Assembly (NCBI GenBank): GCA_016180085.1
Contig: JACPBX010000035.1
Coordinates: 1 to 37,981 of the forward strand
Direction: 5' to 3'
DNA from: Candidatus Woesearchaeota archaeon
GTDB lineage: Archaea; Nanobdellota; Nanobdellia; Woesearchaeales; UBA10216
Length of the DNA: 37,981 nt
In this document: piece after piece, positions 21,906 to 30,217 of the stretch
Position numbering within the stretch: position 1 is the stretch's first letter
How the letters are laid out: each line of letters starts with the position of its first letter
The notes under the pieces: model-generated
The model's database searches: none
The model's input: only the letters and a program-made list of their open reading frames with translations
What the model was told of the DNA's origin: nothing
Position numbers and translations under genes: made by a program

Positions 21906-22718
21906 ATGGAAGCGCAGCACGGACAGCAGCAGGACCAGTCGAACCAGCCCGGCAGGATAACAGTGACTTATGAAGCGCTGTTTGACATGGTCGTGAGGGA
22001 AAAAGGAAGGGACGAGCTGCAGGCCCTGAATGAAAACTTCTTCTCCGAGCTTGTGAGCTATCTCATCGAAAAGAAATCAATGCTTGCCGTCCTCGGCCCT
22101 GAGGAGAAGGAAAAGACAGCCAGGCAACTGCAGAACATAAACCGCCTGGTAAAGGAGCTGTACGAGAGAAGGGAGAAAAAGATAATCAGCCTGGCGCTTG
22201 CAAGGTCCCGTGCCGGGGTTGACATAATAGACACCTCGGCGCTTCTTGCGGATGAAAAGGCCCTGTTTGATGGGCTTGTAAGCCAGCTTGACGCCTTCAG
22301 GGACGGCGTGCTTAACAGCCTCCTTGTTGCAAAATTGCCAACACCGCAGAAACAACACCAGCAGACGCAGCAAACACAAACAGGCGCTGAAACTCTGGCG
22401 GCTGCGTCAAGGGTAATCACCTCTGCCTCATTAAGCGCAATAAGCGGCACGAACATCACTGACAAAGGCAGGGCAGGAACAGCTGAAGAGCACAATCAAA
22501 TAGCTGCTGCAACCGGGGAAAACGAGTCTTCTGACTCTGCCACCGCTGCCACCGGCGCAACAAAGCTTGTCAGGTTCCTGCATCCCGTGCCAAGGTTTGT
22601 CGGCAGCGAACTGGAGGTATACGGCCCATTTGACCAAGAAGACATGGCCAACCTCCCAAGGGAAATAGCTGAAGTTCTCATAGCCAGAGGCCGTGCCGAG
22701 GAAGTAGCGCAGGCGTAA
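21906..22718 (+). CDS. GINS complex subunit (Gins51/Gins15 type)
   Basis: Subunit of the replicative GINS complex that binds MCM and Cdc45/RecJ. Of 270 residues, the N-terminal A domain is helical (about residues 18-130, with LNENFFSELVSYLIEKK and LYERREKKIISLALARSR). A linker rich in Gln, Thr and Ala spans about 140-220. The C-terminal B domain has VRFLHPVPRFVGSELEVYGP and LPREIAEVLIARGRAEEV. The A-then-B order marks the Gins51 type. The long linker is unusual. TATA-like CCTTTATATATTC (about 21837-21849) and GGGGGAT before the ATG. Confidence 0.88.
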   Translation: MEAQHGQQQDQSNQPGRITVTYEALFDMVVREKGRDELQALNENFFSELVSYLIEKKSMLAVLGPEEKEKTARQLQNINRLVKELYERREKKIISLALARSRAGVDIIDTSALLADEKALFDGLVSQLDAFRDGVLNSLLVAKLPTPQKQHQQTQQTQTGAETLAAASRVITSASLSAISGTNITDKGRAGTAEEHNQIAAATGENESSDSATAATGATKLVRFLHPVPRFVGSELEVYGPFDQEDMANLPREIAEVLIARGRAEEVAQA

Positions 22719-22762
22719 GAAGCACAAAAACCTTAATAACCGCAGTCGCAGACCTCTCTCAC

Positions 22763-23989
22763 GTGGCAACACTGACTTTTCAGGACCTGGACTTCATGCA
22801 GGCAGGGAATGGTAAGGTAATTGCAAGGTTCCTGCACAACTACCAGTTTGAGATAGAGCCAGAAACGCTTAGGGGCATAGGCGACTACAGGGCAGAAGGC
22901 AACAGCATCGAATTCAAAGATGTCGATGAAGATGCTGCTAAGAGAAGGTTCAATGCCGTGCTTGACTTAGGCCTGTCGAACCTGACAAACGCTGTGACAA
23001 AGAAGAAAACGCTTTACATTCACCGCTACTCAGGAATACCGCTCATTGGAACGACAAGCTTCGGCATTATCGACAGGAACACGAACATGATAGAGGTCAG
23101 GCCTCTGACCGGCTGCAACATGAACTGCATATTCTGCTCGGTAGACGAGGGGCTTGCTTCAAGGAAGACATCGGAAGTGGTAATTGAAGAGGAATACCTC
23201 GCCGCTGAAGCCAAGAAACTGGCAGAGTTCAAAGGCTGCGAGTGCCATGTCATAATCAATTCGCAGGGCGAGCCGACGCTCTACAAGCCGATGCCGAAGC
23301 TCATAAGCGACTTGAAAGCAATTCCGGCTGTGAAGACGATTACGCTGATAACAAACGGAACGCTTCTTACGGAAAGGTTTATTGACGAGCTGGCGGCTGC
23401 CGGGTTGACCATGCTCAACATATCGCTGAATGCCATAGACCCGAAAATAGCCAAAATAATGGAAGGCCACGGCTCCTACGATGTTGAAAAAGTCAAAAAA
23501 ATGGCAGCCTACGCCGCTGCCAGGACAGCGATTAAAGTTACATTAGCACCGGTAGTTGTTGGCAGCTACAACGATTCAGAAATGGAGAAAATAGTGAGGT
23601 TTGCAAAGGAGATAGGGGCAGCAACAGCAATGCAGAATTACCTTTTTTACAGGAAGGGAAGGAATCCAAGGAATGCACAGCAGATGCCGTGGCCGAAGTT
23701 TTACTCTGAGCTGGAAAGCCTGGAGAAGAAATACGGGTCCAAGCTTGTCTTTTCAGCAGCAGACTACAAGATAATAAAAACAAGGCCGCTGCCAAAGCCG
23801 TTCAGGAAAGGGCAAACGGTAAAGGCACAGGTTGTAGCCGAGGGAAGGTATCCGCGGGAGTACATTGCGGCCGCAGAAGGGAGGATTATAACTTTGCCGG
23901 ACTGTGAACGCAGATTGGCGGCTGCCGAAAAAGTAAAAATAAAAATCGTGAGCGACAAGCACAACATATTTTACGGTAAAGTGACCTGA
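22763..23989 (+). CDS. radical SAM protein, archaeal COG2100 type
   Basis: Predicted Fe-S enzyme of 408 residues. The [4Fe-4S] motif C-x3-C-x2-C lies at Cys118, Cys122, Cys125 (GCNMNCIFCSVDEG). SAM-binding segments INSQGEPTL and ITNGTLLT and a later LNISLNAIDP fit the radical SAM barrel. A C-terminal beta-rich region with KGQTVKAQVVAEGRYPRE and KIVSDKHNIFYGKV resembles a TRAM or similar RNA-binding module. The substrate is not known to me. GTG at 22763 is the start; the TATA-like ACCTTAATAACC lies about 30 nt before it. Confidence 0.88.
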   Translation: MATLTFQDLDFMQAGNGKVIARFLHNYQFEIEPETLRGIGDYRAEGNSIEFKDVDEDAAKRRFNAVLDLGLSNLTNAVTKKKTLYIHRYSGIPLIGTTSFGIIDRNTNMIEVRPLTGCNMNCIFCSVDEGLASRKTSEVVIEEEYLAAEAKKLAEFKGCECHVIINSQGEPTLYKPMPKLISDLKAIPAVKTITLITNGTLLTERFIDELAAAGLTMLNISLNAIDPKIAKIMEGHGSYDVEKVKKMAAYAAARTAIKVTLAPVVVGSYNDSEMEKIVRFAKEIGAATAMQNYLFYRKGRNPRNAQQMPWPKFYSELESLEKKYGSKLVFSAADYKIIKTRPLPKPFRKGQTVKAQVVAEGRYPREYIAAAEGRIITLPDCERRLAAAEKVKIKIVSDKHNIFYGKVT

Positions 23990-23994
23990 AATCG

Positions 23995-24012
23995 CCAAAT
24001 TTTGAAATTTGG
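23995..24012 (+). repeat. 8-bp hairpin after the radical SAM gene
   Basis: CCAAATTT and AAATTTGG with a two-base loop, starting 5 nt past the stop codon. It could aid termination, though no T-tract follows directly; the next T-rich run begins about 10 nt later. Confidence 0.45.
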
Positions 24013-24076
24013 AATCGTAGTTTCTGTTGTTTTCTATTGAAGGGCAGAGGGTTTAGTGAGCAGAATAAGGCATACG

Positions 24077-24143
24077 TTCATTTTATTGAATATTAATCGG
24101 TTTTCTTTATAAATAAAAAGGTAAAATTCACTTTATTGAATAT
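24077..24143 (+). promoter_or_regulatory. repeated operator-like sites before the wHTH-MNT gene
   Basis: The 17-mer TTCAYTTTATTGAATAT occurs at 24077-24093 and 24127-24143. Each contains the inverted pair TTCA...TGAA. TATA-like boxes follow both copies (TTTATAAATAAA near 24106 and ATTTATATATATG near 24150). Related fragments (ATATTCATTGATATTCA, ATATTGAATTAT) continue to about 24194. The arrangement suggests binding of the encoded winged-helix protein. Confidence 0.5.
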
Positions 24144-24207
24144 AGAAAGATTTATATATATGCTATATTCATTGATATTCATAATATTGAATTATGTGGT
24201 GGTTTTG

Positions 24208-24852
24208 GTGTTTATTGAAAGCCTATTGGGAGCAACGTCAAGGGTCAAGATACTCAGGACACTGACCGAAGTTACAATCGGCTTTACGTTGAGCGAACTT
24301 GAAAAGGAAACAGGACTGAGCAGAGGCATTGTTCACAAGGAGATCAAGAGGTTAGTAAAAGAAGGGGTTGTTATTGAGGTAGCGTCAGAAGGAAAATTAA
24401 AGTCCTACAGGATAAACGTAAATCACCCGCATCACAACCAGATAGTCAGCCTATTTGGAAAAGAAAAGTTGGTTGACAGAAGGAGTGTGGTTATGTTGGC
24501 CGTATGGAATGTGCTGGAATCGCTAGTGTCTGCGATTGTTGACAAAAAGAAGGTTGAGAAGGGCGGAAACATACAAGCTGTAAAACTATTTGGAAGCCAC
24601 TCTCGTGGGACAGCAGCCCTGACCAGTGATATCGACCTGCTAGTCATTCTGTGGGAAAAAAATCCGGAAGATGAAGCCAGCATTTTAGCCGCATGTGAGA
24701 AGTATGGTAAGAAACTAAAAACAAAAATCAATCCGGTATTCATGACAGCCGAACGATATACCCAAGAACTTGCCACGAAAACAGCGTTTATCGACCAGGT
24801 GAACCGCAGCAGCATCGACCTTTATTTCAACGGAGAACAGCACTATGGATGA
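24208..24852 (+). CDS. winged-helix / minimal nucleotidyltransferase (MNT) antitoxin
   Basis: About 214 residues from GTG 24208. An N-terminal wHTH (SRVKILRTLTEVTIGFTLSE, then ETGLSRGIVHKEIKRLVKEGV) is fused to a C-terminal nucleotidyltransferase with GSHSRGTAALTSDIDLLVIL, the GSxxRG...SDxD active site. In MntA/HepT-type modules the nucleotidyltransferase modifies and silences the HEPN toxin; that function is transferred from the family. It overlaps the HEPN gene by 8 nt. ATG 24136 would place the start before the second TATA box (about 24150), so a later start is preferred; nearby GTGs at 24196-24202 are alternatives. Confidence 0.82.
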   Translation: MFIESLLGATSRVKILRTLTEVTIGFTLSELEKETGLSRGIVHKEIKRLVKEGVVIEVASEGKLKSYRINVNHPHHNQIVSLFGKEKLVDRRSVVMLAVWNVLESLVSAIVDKKKVEKGGNIQAVKLFGSHSRGTAALTSDIDLLVILWEKNPEDEASILAACEKYGKKLKTKINPVFMTAERYTQELATKTAFIDQVNRSSIDLYFNGEQHYG

Positions 24853-25309
24853 AACAAAATTCACCGAGGAATGCTCAAAGGAGCGGGAAGTTACACAGAA
24901 GCCAGGAGCCACTCCGATACAGACGCAGCTTGAGCGAGAAAACAAAAGCAAAAATTCATGGTCTAATTCGCGCTATTTTTTGGAAGGAGCCAAACAGATT
25001 ATGAACGGAAACACACCGTACCTTGTTTTTACCCTTGGCTTTTTCGCAATGGAACACGCGGCAACTGCGCTTATTGCACAAAATGGATATTCAATAACGG
25101 ACCACAAGTGCGCCCAGATTTTCTTCTCAAAAATGCTCAACAGGGAAGACTTGGCAAAAGCCCTGTCGCGAGCATACAACGCGAGGATAGCATTTAACTA
25201 CAGGAACAACTTGAGTGACTACACAGATAAAGTGGAAGCTGAAGAGTTTCTGCAAAAAGAAGTTGTGCCTTTTATAGAAGAGATAGAGAAACTGCTAAAG
25301 GAGGAGTAA
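24845..25309 (+). CDS. HEPN-domain protein, partner of MNT
   Basis: A 154-residue helical protein. After a polar N-terminus of about 35 residues comes the HEPN four-helix core (SNSRYFLEGAKQIMNG, FTLGFFAMEHAATALI) and the region ARIAFNYRNNLSDYTDKVEAEE. Classical RNase HEPN proteins carry R-x4-6-H; here R-I-A-F-N-Y-R lacks the histidine, so nuclease activity is uncertain. It starts within the end of the MNT gene and ends exactly at the start of the next gene. Confidence 0.8.
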   Translation: MDETKFTEECSKEREVTQKPGATPIQTQLERENKSKNSWSNSRYFLEGAKQIMNGNTPYLVFTLGFFAMEHAATALIAQNGYSITDHKCAQIFFSKMLNREDLAKALSRAYNARIAFNYRNNLSDYTDKVEAEEFLQKEVVPFIEEIEKLLKEE

Positions 25310-26761
25310 ATGGAAAAAATCAAGTTTGACAAGAGCTGGCTTTTGTTTCTGGCAGCTGCAGCTGTTTTTCTCGCAATAAAATTATCAGCCGCGGATTATG
25401 CTGTCAGCGACGAGAATACATACTACAAGATGGGGCAGCTTGTTGGTGAAGGGCGGCTGCCATACAGGGACTTCTTTTTTGCGCATCCGCCATTGCAGGT
25501 TTACCTGTATGCTGCTGTGTTCAGGCTGTTTGGGTTCAGTTTTCTGCTGCTGAAGATGATTTCGGCAGCTGCTGTCGTTGCGGCTGCGGCTTTTATTTTT
25601 GCAGCGGTGAAGGACAGATTGAATGCGAAGATAGCGGCTGCCGCTACGGTGCTGTTCCTTTTCTCGTATGGCACGTTGCTGTTCTCAAACTTCCCGACAG
25701 GCACTGAAATCGCAACTGCGTTTTCTGTTGCAGGGTTTTATTTTTTCATGAGAAAGAAGTTCGCCACAAGCGGCATCCTGCTGGGTTTTGCAGCTGTGAC
25801 TGCGCTGCTCAGCGCGATTATACTGCCGCTGCTCCTTTTCTTTGCCGCATTCATTCTGAGGGACAAGAAATCCGCAGCCAGGCTTTTGATCGGCTTCTCT
25901 GCCGTTTTTGTTGCTATTACTGGCTTGTTTCTCCTGATTGCCAAGGGCGAGTACCTGAAGCAGGTGCTGATTTACCACCTGAATAAGCCTGCTGCCAGCA
26001 CTGACAAGGCAGCGGTGTTTTTCAGGATTTTGAAAACGAACGCCCTATTATTCATAGCAGCAGCTGCAGCCTTTGCTTCAAAAAACAAAGCAAAGGCGCT
26101 TGTAGTCCTGTCTGCTGCTGTGGCTGCTGCCTACATCGCAGCGTTTCCCCTGCTGAAAACAGCGTTCAATTACTACCTCCTGTACGCTTTTCCCTTTCTG
26201 GCCGTTGTTGCCGGCTATGGAATTTTGCAGCTGTGGGAGTTCCTCACTGAAAAAGCAAAGCTAAGAGGGGAAGCTGCGTTTATCGCTGTTGCCCTGCTGA
26301 TACTGCTTGGCAGCTTTGCTACGGTGAGGGGCTTTGCAAGCTATGACTCTCAGGATTTCCCTCAGGCAGAAGAGGTTGCGGCGTATGTCAGGGAGAACAG
26401 CCTTTCGCAGCAAACCATATTTGGCGATGACTCTACAGTGCCATTGCTGTCGCTGCTGTCCGGGAGGGAGATTGCGCTGAATTACGTAGACAATAACGCA
26501 CTGAGATATAGCTCAGGCATAACTGACTTAGGGCAGACGCTTCAGCTCCTGCAAGGCGGGATTAACAAAGGCGAAGTGAAGTTTATCATTCTAAGGAGGA
26601 TTAAGGCGGCCAAAGGCGCATTTGACTTCGGAATAGCAACCCAGCAGCAGTTCACGGGCTTTGTCAATGAAAGCTGCAGGCTGGCGAAGGAGTTCCCGCT
26701 GGAGTGGCGCGGCCTTATCAAGACTTATGAGGTTTATGACTGCCTGAAAACCAGGGACTGA
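25310..26761 (+). CDS. GT-C membrane glycosyltransferase (PMT/ArnT-like)
   Basis: 483 residues with about 11 membrane helices. The first outer loop holds the acidic pair typical of lipid-linked sugar transferases (YAVSDENTYYKMGQLV) and FFFAHPPLQVYLYA, as in the GT39/GT83 families. A soluble C-terminal part from about residue 350 probably binds the acceptor. It likely transfers a sugar from a polyprenyl-phosphate carrier on the outer face of the membrane. It begins immediately after the HEPN stop, and its end overlaps the convergent gene by 28 nt. Substrate unknown. Confidence 0.82.
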   Translation: MEKIKFDKSWLLFLAAAAVFLAIKLSAADYAVSDENTYYKMGQLVGEGRLPYRDFFFAHPPLQVYLYAAVFRLFGFSFLLLKMISAAAVVAAAAFIFAAVKDRLNAKIAAAATVLFLFSYGTLLFSNFPTGTEIATAFSVAGFYFFMRKKFATSGILLGFAAVTALLSAIILPLLLFFAAFILRDKKSAARLLIGFSAVFVAITGLFLLIAKGEYLKQVLIYHLNKPAASTDKAAVFFRILKTNALLFIAAAAAFASKNKAKALVVLSAAVAAAYIAAFPLLKTAFNYYLLYAFPFLAVVAGYGILQLWEFLTEKAKLRGEAAFIAVALLILLGSFATVRGFASYDSQDFPQAEEVAAYVRENSLSQQTIFGDDSTVPLLSLLSGREIALNYVDNNALRYSSGITDLGQTLQLLQGGINKGEVKFIILRRIKAAKGAFDFGIATQQQFTGFVNESCRLAKEFPLEWRGLIKTYEVYDCLKTRD

Positions 26762-28611
26762 GCTTTCCTGACAACTGCCTCTGCCTTGTTTGGCCTCCAA
26801 AAAGCGGCTATCGCTGCAATTGCCGTGAACAACGAAATTATGGTGCCGAAGGCAAAGGGCCGCGAGGCGTATGAGAAAGCCACGGTTTTCCCCAAGTCAC
26901 CCTTGCGAATCAAGGCTGCAAGCATGCCGCGATGGGAGCCTGCTTCTCCTGATAAGCCGTTAAAGCTCCAGCCCTTGTAGTAGTTTTGGTTTATGACAAG
27001 GGTAAGCTCAGAAACATTACCAGCTGTCAGCGCCTCCTCAGCCTTTGGGATGCCTGAGAGGCGCAGCAGAATCCTCTGCGGCGTGAACTCGCTGAAGTTC
27101 AGCGATTCATTTGTCTCGAAGATATATGCGTTGCCAACAAAGCCAGGGTAAGGCTCTCCGTCGACAAACTGGGGCATGGCCCTAATCCTGAGGTGAAGGC
27201 GCTCATAGCAGTTCAGTGTTCCTATTCCCTGCAGCAGGTTGGGATACTGCGCAAGCTCCGGCACTGACGAGAGCATCTGGATGAACTCCGGGCTGCCCAG
27301 GTTCGTTGACTTGGTCTCAAGCGGCTGCAGCGGGAAGGCTGTGGAAAGGAGCGGCCTTGAAACAAGCAGGAGGTCGGCAGCCACAATGATGCACAACGCA
27401 GCAGCAACAGCCGCTTGGACTTTTCTGTTGCCGGGAATTTTAAGCGAGGAAAGCGCTTTCGCAGCCAGCAGGGCAACGAAAAACACAAAAACAATAACGA
27501 ACCTTGACGGGCCGTGCAGTGAGCTGAAGAACGGAAGCTCCCTCAGGAGCTGCCAGGGGGCAAAGGGCAGGTAAGTCCCAAGGGCAAGCAGCAGGAAAAA
27601 CGCTGCCGACAGAATGAGCTTCCAGTTCTTTCTGTAATTGACAATTGCAACTGCTGCCAGAAGAAGCGGAATAATGCCGAGGTATGCAGAGTATTCATGC
27701 CAGCCCCACGGGATCTTTCCAGCGAGCGTATCAAGGTATTTTTGCCTGCCCTCAGGGACAAGGTCACGGCCTGTATTGAGGTCATTCTGGGGAATTGCCT
27801 GGTCCCTTGACAGGAAGGAATTGAAAACAATCCCTGCGGATATAAGCTGGGTGTCTTTTTCTGCTGCCACGCCTGAAGTGAAGTCGATAACAGGCAGCAC
27901 CTTTATAGACGACAAAAGCAGGGCAAGCGCGAGAATTGCCGCAACGGCAGCTACGGGGAATATTTTTTTCATGGCTGCAGAGTCAAGCAGGGAATACAAA
28001 GCCAGCAGGGTAACTGCCGCATAAAACGGGTAAATCCCACCGGAAAGGAACGCAAGTGCCAGAACAACGGCAGAAGCAATAATCCAGCGTATCCTATGCT
28101 GAACCGTTGCCTGGGCGGAAACCGAGTTAAGGTAGAAAAGGAAAACAAGCGGCAGAAGCGCAAACGGGAAGAATGTGGTGTGACCAATAACCACCCTTAC
28201 GGCAAACCAGCTGCTGAACATGAAAACAACGGCTGCAAATGCCGAAGCAAGGCTGCTGCAGCCAAGTTTTCTTGCAACAAGGAAGGTTCCGCTGAGTCCT
28301 ATCGCGAGGTAAATGAACGCCTCAAGCTTCAGCCCTGAGACTGCCCCGAACAGCAGCACGAATACGAAAAACGGCGACAAAAAGGGGGACTGGGGATTGG
28401 CGAGGAGGACATTCCCGCCGCAATAGTAAGGCGTCCACAACGGGAACTGGTTAAAGGTAAGAAGCGAAACCCTTGCCGATTCGTGGTAAAATGAGTGCTG
28501 GTCCCAGTCGTAAAGCCCCCAGTTGCCCATGTTTGACAGGACTGGCTGGAGGAAGAGGAAGGCAGCCGCTAACGAAACGGCAACAGCAATAAATATGCCA
28601 GGCAGCCTCAT
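26734..28611 (-). CDS. large polytopic membrane protein, YfhO/GT-C-like
   Basis: 625 residues with roughly 12-14 membrane helices. The first outer loop reads GLYDWDQHSFYHESAR and is followed by FPLWTPYYCGGNVLLANPQS, the pattern of YfhO-type membrane proteins linked to glycosylation of surface polymers. Outer soluble regions with SFLSRDQAIPQNDL and a beta-rich C-terminal part (FTPQRILLRLSG) are present. Last residues overlap the neighbouring glycosyltransferase on the opposite strand. Together with the genes on both sides it forms a cell-envelope glycan locus by inference. Confidence 0.75.
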   Translation of the reverse strand: MRLPGIFIAVAVSLAAAFLFLQPVLSNMGNWGLYDWDQHSFYHESARVSLLTFNQFPLWTPYYCGGNVLLANPQSPFLSPFFVFVLLFGAVSGLKLEAFIYLAIGLSGTFLVARKLGCSSLASAFAAVVFMFSSWFAVRVVIGHTTFFPFALLPLVFLFYLNSVSAQATVQHRIRWIIASAVVLALAFLSGGIYPFYAAVTLLALYSLLDSAAMKKIFPVAAVAAILALALLLSSIKVLPVIDFTSGVAAEKDTQLISAGIVFNSFLSRDQAIPQNDLNTGRDLVPEGRQKYLDTLAGKIPWGWHEYSAYLGIIPLLLAAVAIVNYRKNWKLILSAAFFLLLALGTYLPFAPWQLLRELPFFSSLHGPSRFVIVFVFFVALLAAKALSSLKIPGNRKVQAAVAAALCIIVAADLLLVSRPLLSTAFPLQPLETKSTNLGSPEFIQMLSSVPELAQYPNLLQGIGTLNCYERLHLRIRAMPQFVDGEPYPGFVGNAYIFETNESLNFSEFTPQRILLRLSGIPKAEEALTAGNVSELTLVINQNYYKGWSFNGLSGEAGSHRGMLAALIRKGDLGKTVAFSYASRPFAFGTIISLFTAIAAIAAFWRPNKAEAVVRKAQSLVFRQS

Positions 28612-28673
28612 GCCTTAATGTTCTGCCTGGCCGTATAAAAAGTTTACCACAGGGTTCACAAGATTCGCTTTGT

Positions 28674-30158
28674 TCACCGACGAGACAGAAGGAAAGCGCA
28701 GTGGCTGCCACTGCAAAACTCCTTAACAACGGCATAAAGACGCAACTCTTCCCTGTTGCCATCGAAAACTACTGTGCTGCTGTGATTTGCAGCTTCCAAA
28801 TCCGCAACAGAGTAATATGCGCTCATCTTTTTCCCGGAGTAGTAAGCGACAGGAGGGCAGTTGCCCATACAGCCAAATTCGGCAACTTCGCTGCTTCTAA
28901 GGGATAATCCCGTGTCTTTTGCTGCAAACCGCAGGCCGTCTTCGAACATGACTGAAGGAGTGTATGCCCTGGGCAGCTGCGGGTAAAGCTGGAAGTGGAT
29001 TGAAAGGATAACTGCAACAGCCAGGATTATTGCGATGGGCAGCCTTTGCCGGAAAAGCTCCGGAAGCCGCACAATGCCATGGCCAATAAACGGCATTGCA
29101 AAGAGCAGGAACAAAAGCATGAACCGCTCAGCCTCCCACTCCATGCCAAATGGCTTTGCGACTCCCCTGCCAATTATGAAAAAGGAGTAGGCCATGGTTA
29201 CAGAGAGGCAGTATAACGTGTAAAGCTTGTAGGGCTGATAACTCCAATCAGTCCACTTATGTTTCCGCAGTTTCCAGTGCGATTGCGATAGCAGCTTTGC
29301 CAGTGAAAAAATGCTGAATGCCGCGCCCAAGGCGAGAAAAGCCAGGAGAATGGCGCCAAGGGCGTCTTTCAGCAGGTAAAGGAAAAAGCCAAAGCCCGCA
29401 GCTTCCTGCTCAGCAACGACGTGAAAAGCCCTGCCGAAGGTGTAGAAAGGGCTTCCGAAGCTTAGCGCGCTGTAAATGAGGTAAGGAGCCACAACTGCTG
29501 CGGCTGCAGCAATGCTCACTGCAATTTCCGGAAGCCTTTTCCTCAAGTTAGCAAGGAAGAGCGGCAGCAGCAGGACAAGAAGCAGCAGGTTGGTGAACTT
29601 CATCAGAACAGCCAACCCTGTTAATACGCCGCCAACGTAGATCAGTGATTTCTTCTGCTGTTGCAGCCCCATAGCATATGCCGTAACAGCTGAAAAGGCC
29701 AGCAGAGCGCCCAGAGCGTCAGTCATCACCCAGCGGCTGTTGAGGATGTGCACAGGAAGGACAGCAGCTACTACGGCTGCGACTACGGCTGAACGCTGGT
29801 TAAAAATGGCTTTAGTGATATGATAAACCGGGAAAACAACGAGAGAATTCAGCAAAGCAAGGAAAAGCCTTGAAGCAAGCTCATAGGATTCCAGCCTCGC
29901 GAAGGGGGAAAGCAGCAACGGCAGCAGCGGAGGCCTGAGAAAGGTTTCAGAATACCCTGCGCCCTGGCCTGCGATGAGCTTGCCGTGGAGCAGGTAAACA
30001 GACTCGTCCCAGAAGAAGTATGAAGTATCTGGAAAAATGGCTCTTAGAGCAAAAGCCAGCAGAAACAAGGCAAATAGCACTAGCAGCGGCCGTGACTTGA
30101 CTATTGTAACTACTGATTTTATCGCTGCTGGAACAATCGTTGTATGGCTCTGCCTCAT
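28674..30158 (-). CDS. GT-C membrane glycosyltransferase (PMT-like)
   Basis: 494 residues, about 10-12 helices. The first loop SYFFWDESVYLLHGKLIAGQ carries the acidic catalytic residues, followed by FLRPPLLPLLLSPFARLE and the VMTDALGALLAFSAVTAY helix typical of PMT domains. The C-terminal soluble part has four cysteines (EFGCMGNCPP, CSGSHC) that could form disulphides outside the cell. It lies 53 nt downstream of the S-layer gene on the same strand, so glycosylation of the S-layer protein is a reasonable guess. Confidence 0.82.
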   Translation of the reverse strand: MRQSHTTIVPAAIKSVVTIVKSRPLLVLFALFLLAFALRAIFPDTSYFFWDESVYLLHGKLIAGQGAGYSETFLRPPLLPLLLSPFARLESYELASRLFLALLNSLVVFPVYHITKAIFNQRSAVVAAVVAAVLPVHILNSRWVMTDALGALLAFSAVTAYAMGLQQQKKSLIYVGGVLTGLAVLMKFTNLLLLVLLLPLFLANLRKRLPEIAVSIAAAAAVVAPYLIYSALSFGSPFYTFGRAFHVVAEQEAAGFGFFLYLLKDALGAILLAFLALGAAFSIFSLAKLLSQSHWKLRKHKWTDWSYQPYKLYTLYCLSVTMAYSFFIIGRGVAKPFGMEWEAERFMLLFLLFAMPFIGHGIVRLPELFRQRLPIAIILAVAVILSIHFQLYPQLPRAYTPSVMFEDGLRFAAKDTGLSLRSSEVAEFGCMGNCPPVAYYSGKKMSAYYSVADLEAANHSSTVVFDGNREELRLYAVVKEFCSGSHCAFLLSRR

Positions 30159-30180
30159 CAGGAATAAGAAATGAAAATAA

Positions 30181-30217
30181 GAAAAAGAAAAAAGGGCTTA
30201 AGCTTTTTTGCTTAAGC
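30181..30217 (-). terminator. hairpin-T-tract terminator of the S-layer gene
   Basis: On the minus strand GCTTAAGC, a six-base A loop and GCTTAAGC again form an 8-bp stem (30217-30196), followed by CCCTTTTTTCTTTTTC. The S-layer stop codon lies inside the first arm. This resembles a bacterial-style intrinsic terminator and would limit read-through into the glycosyltransferase gene. Confidence 0.7.
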
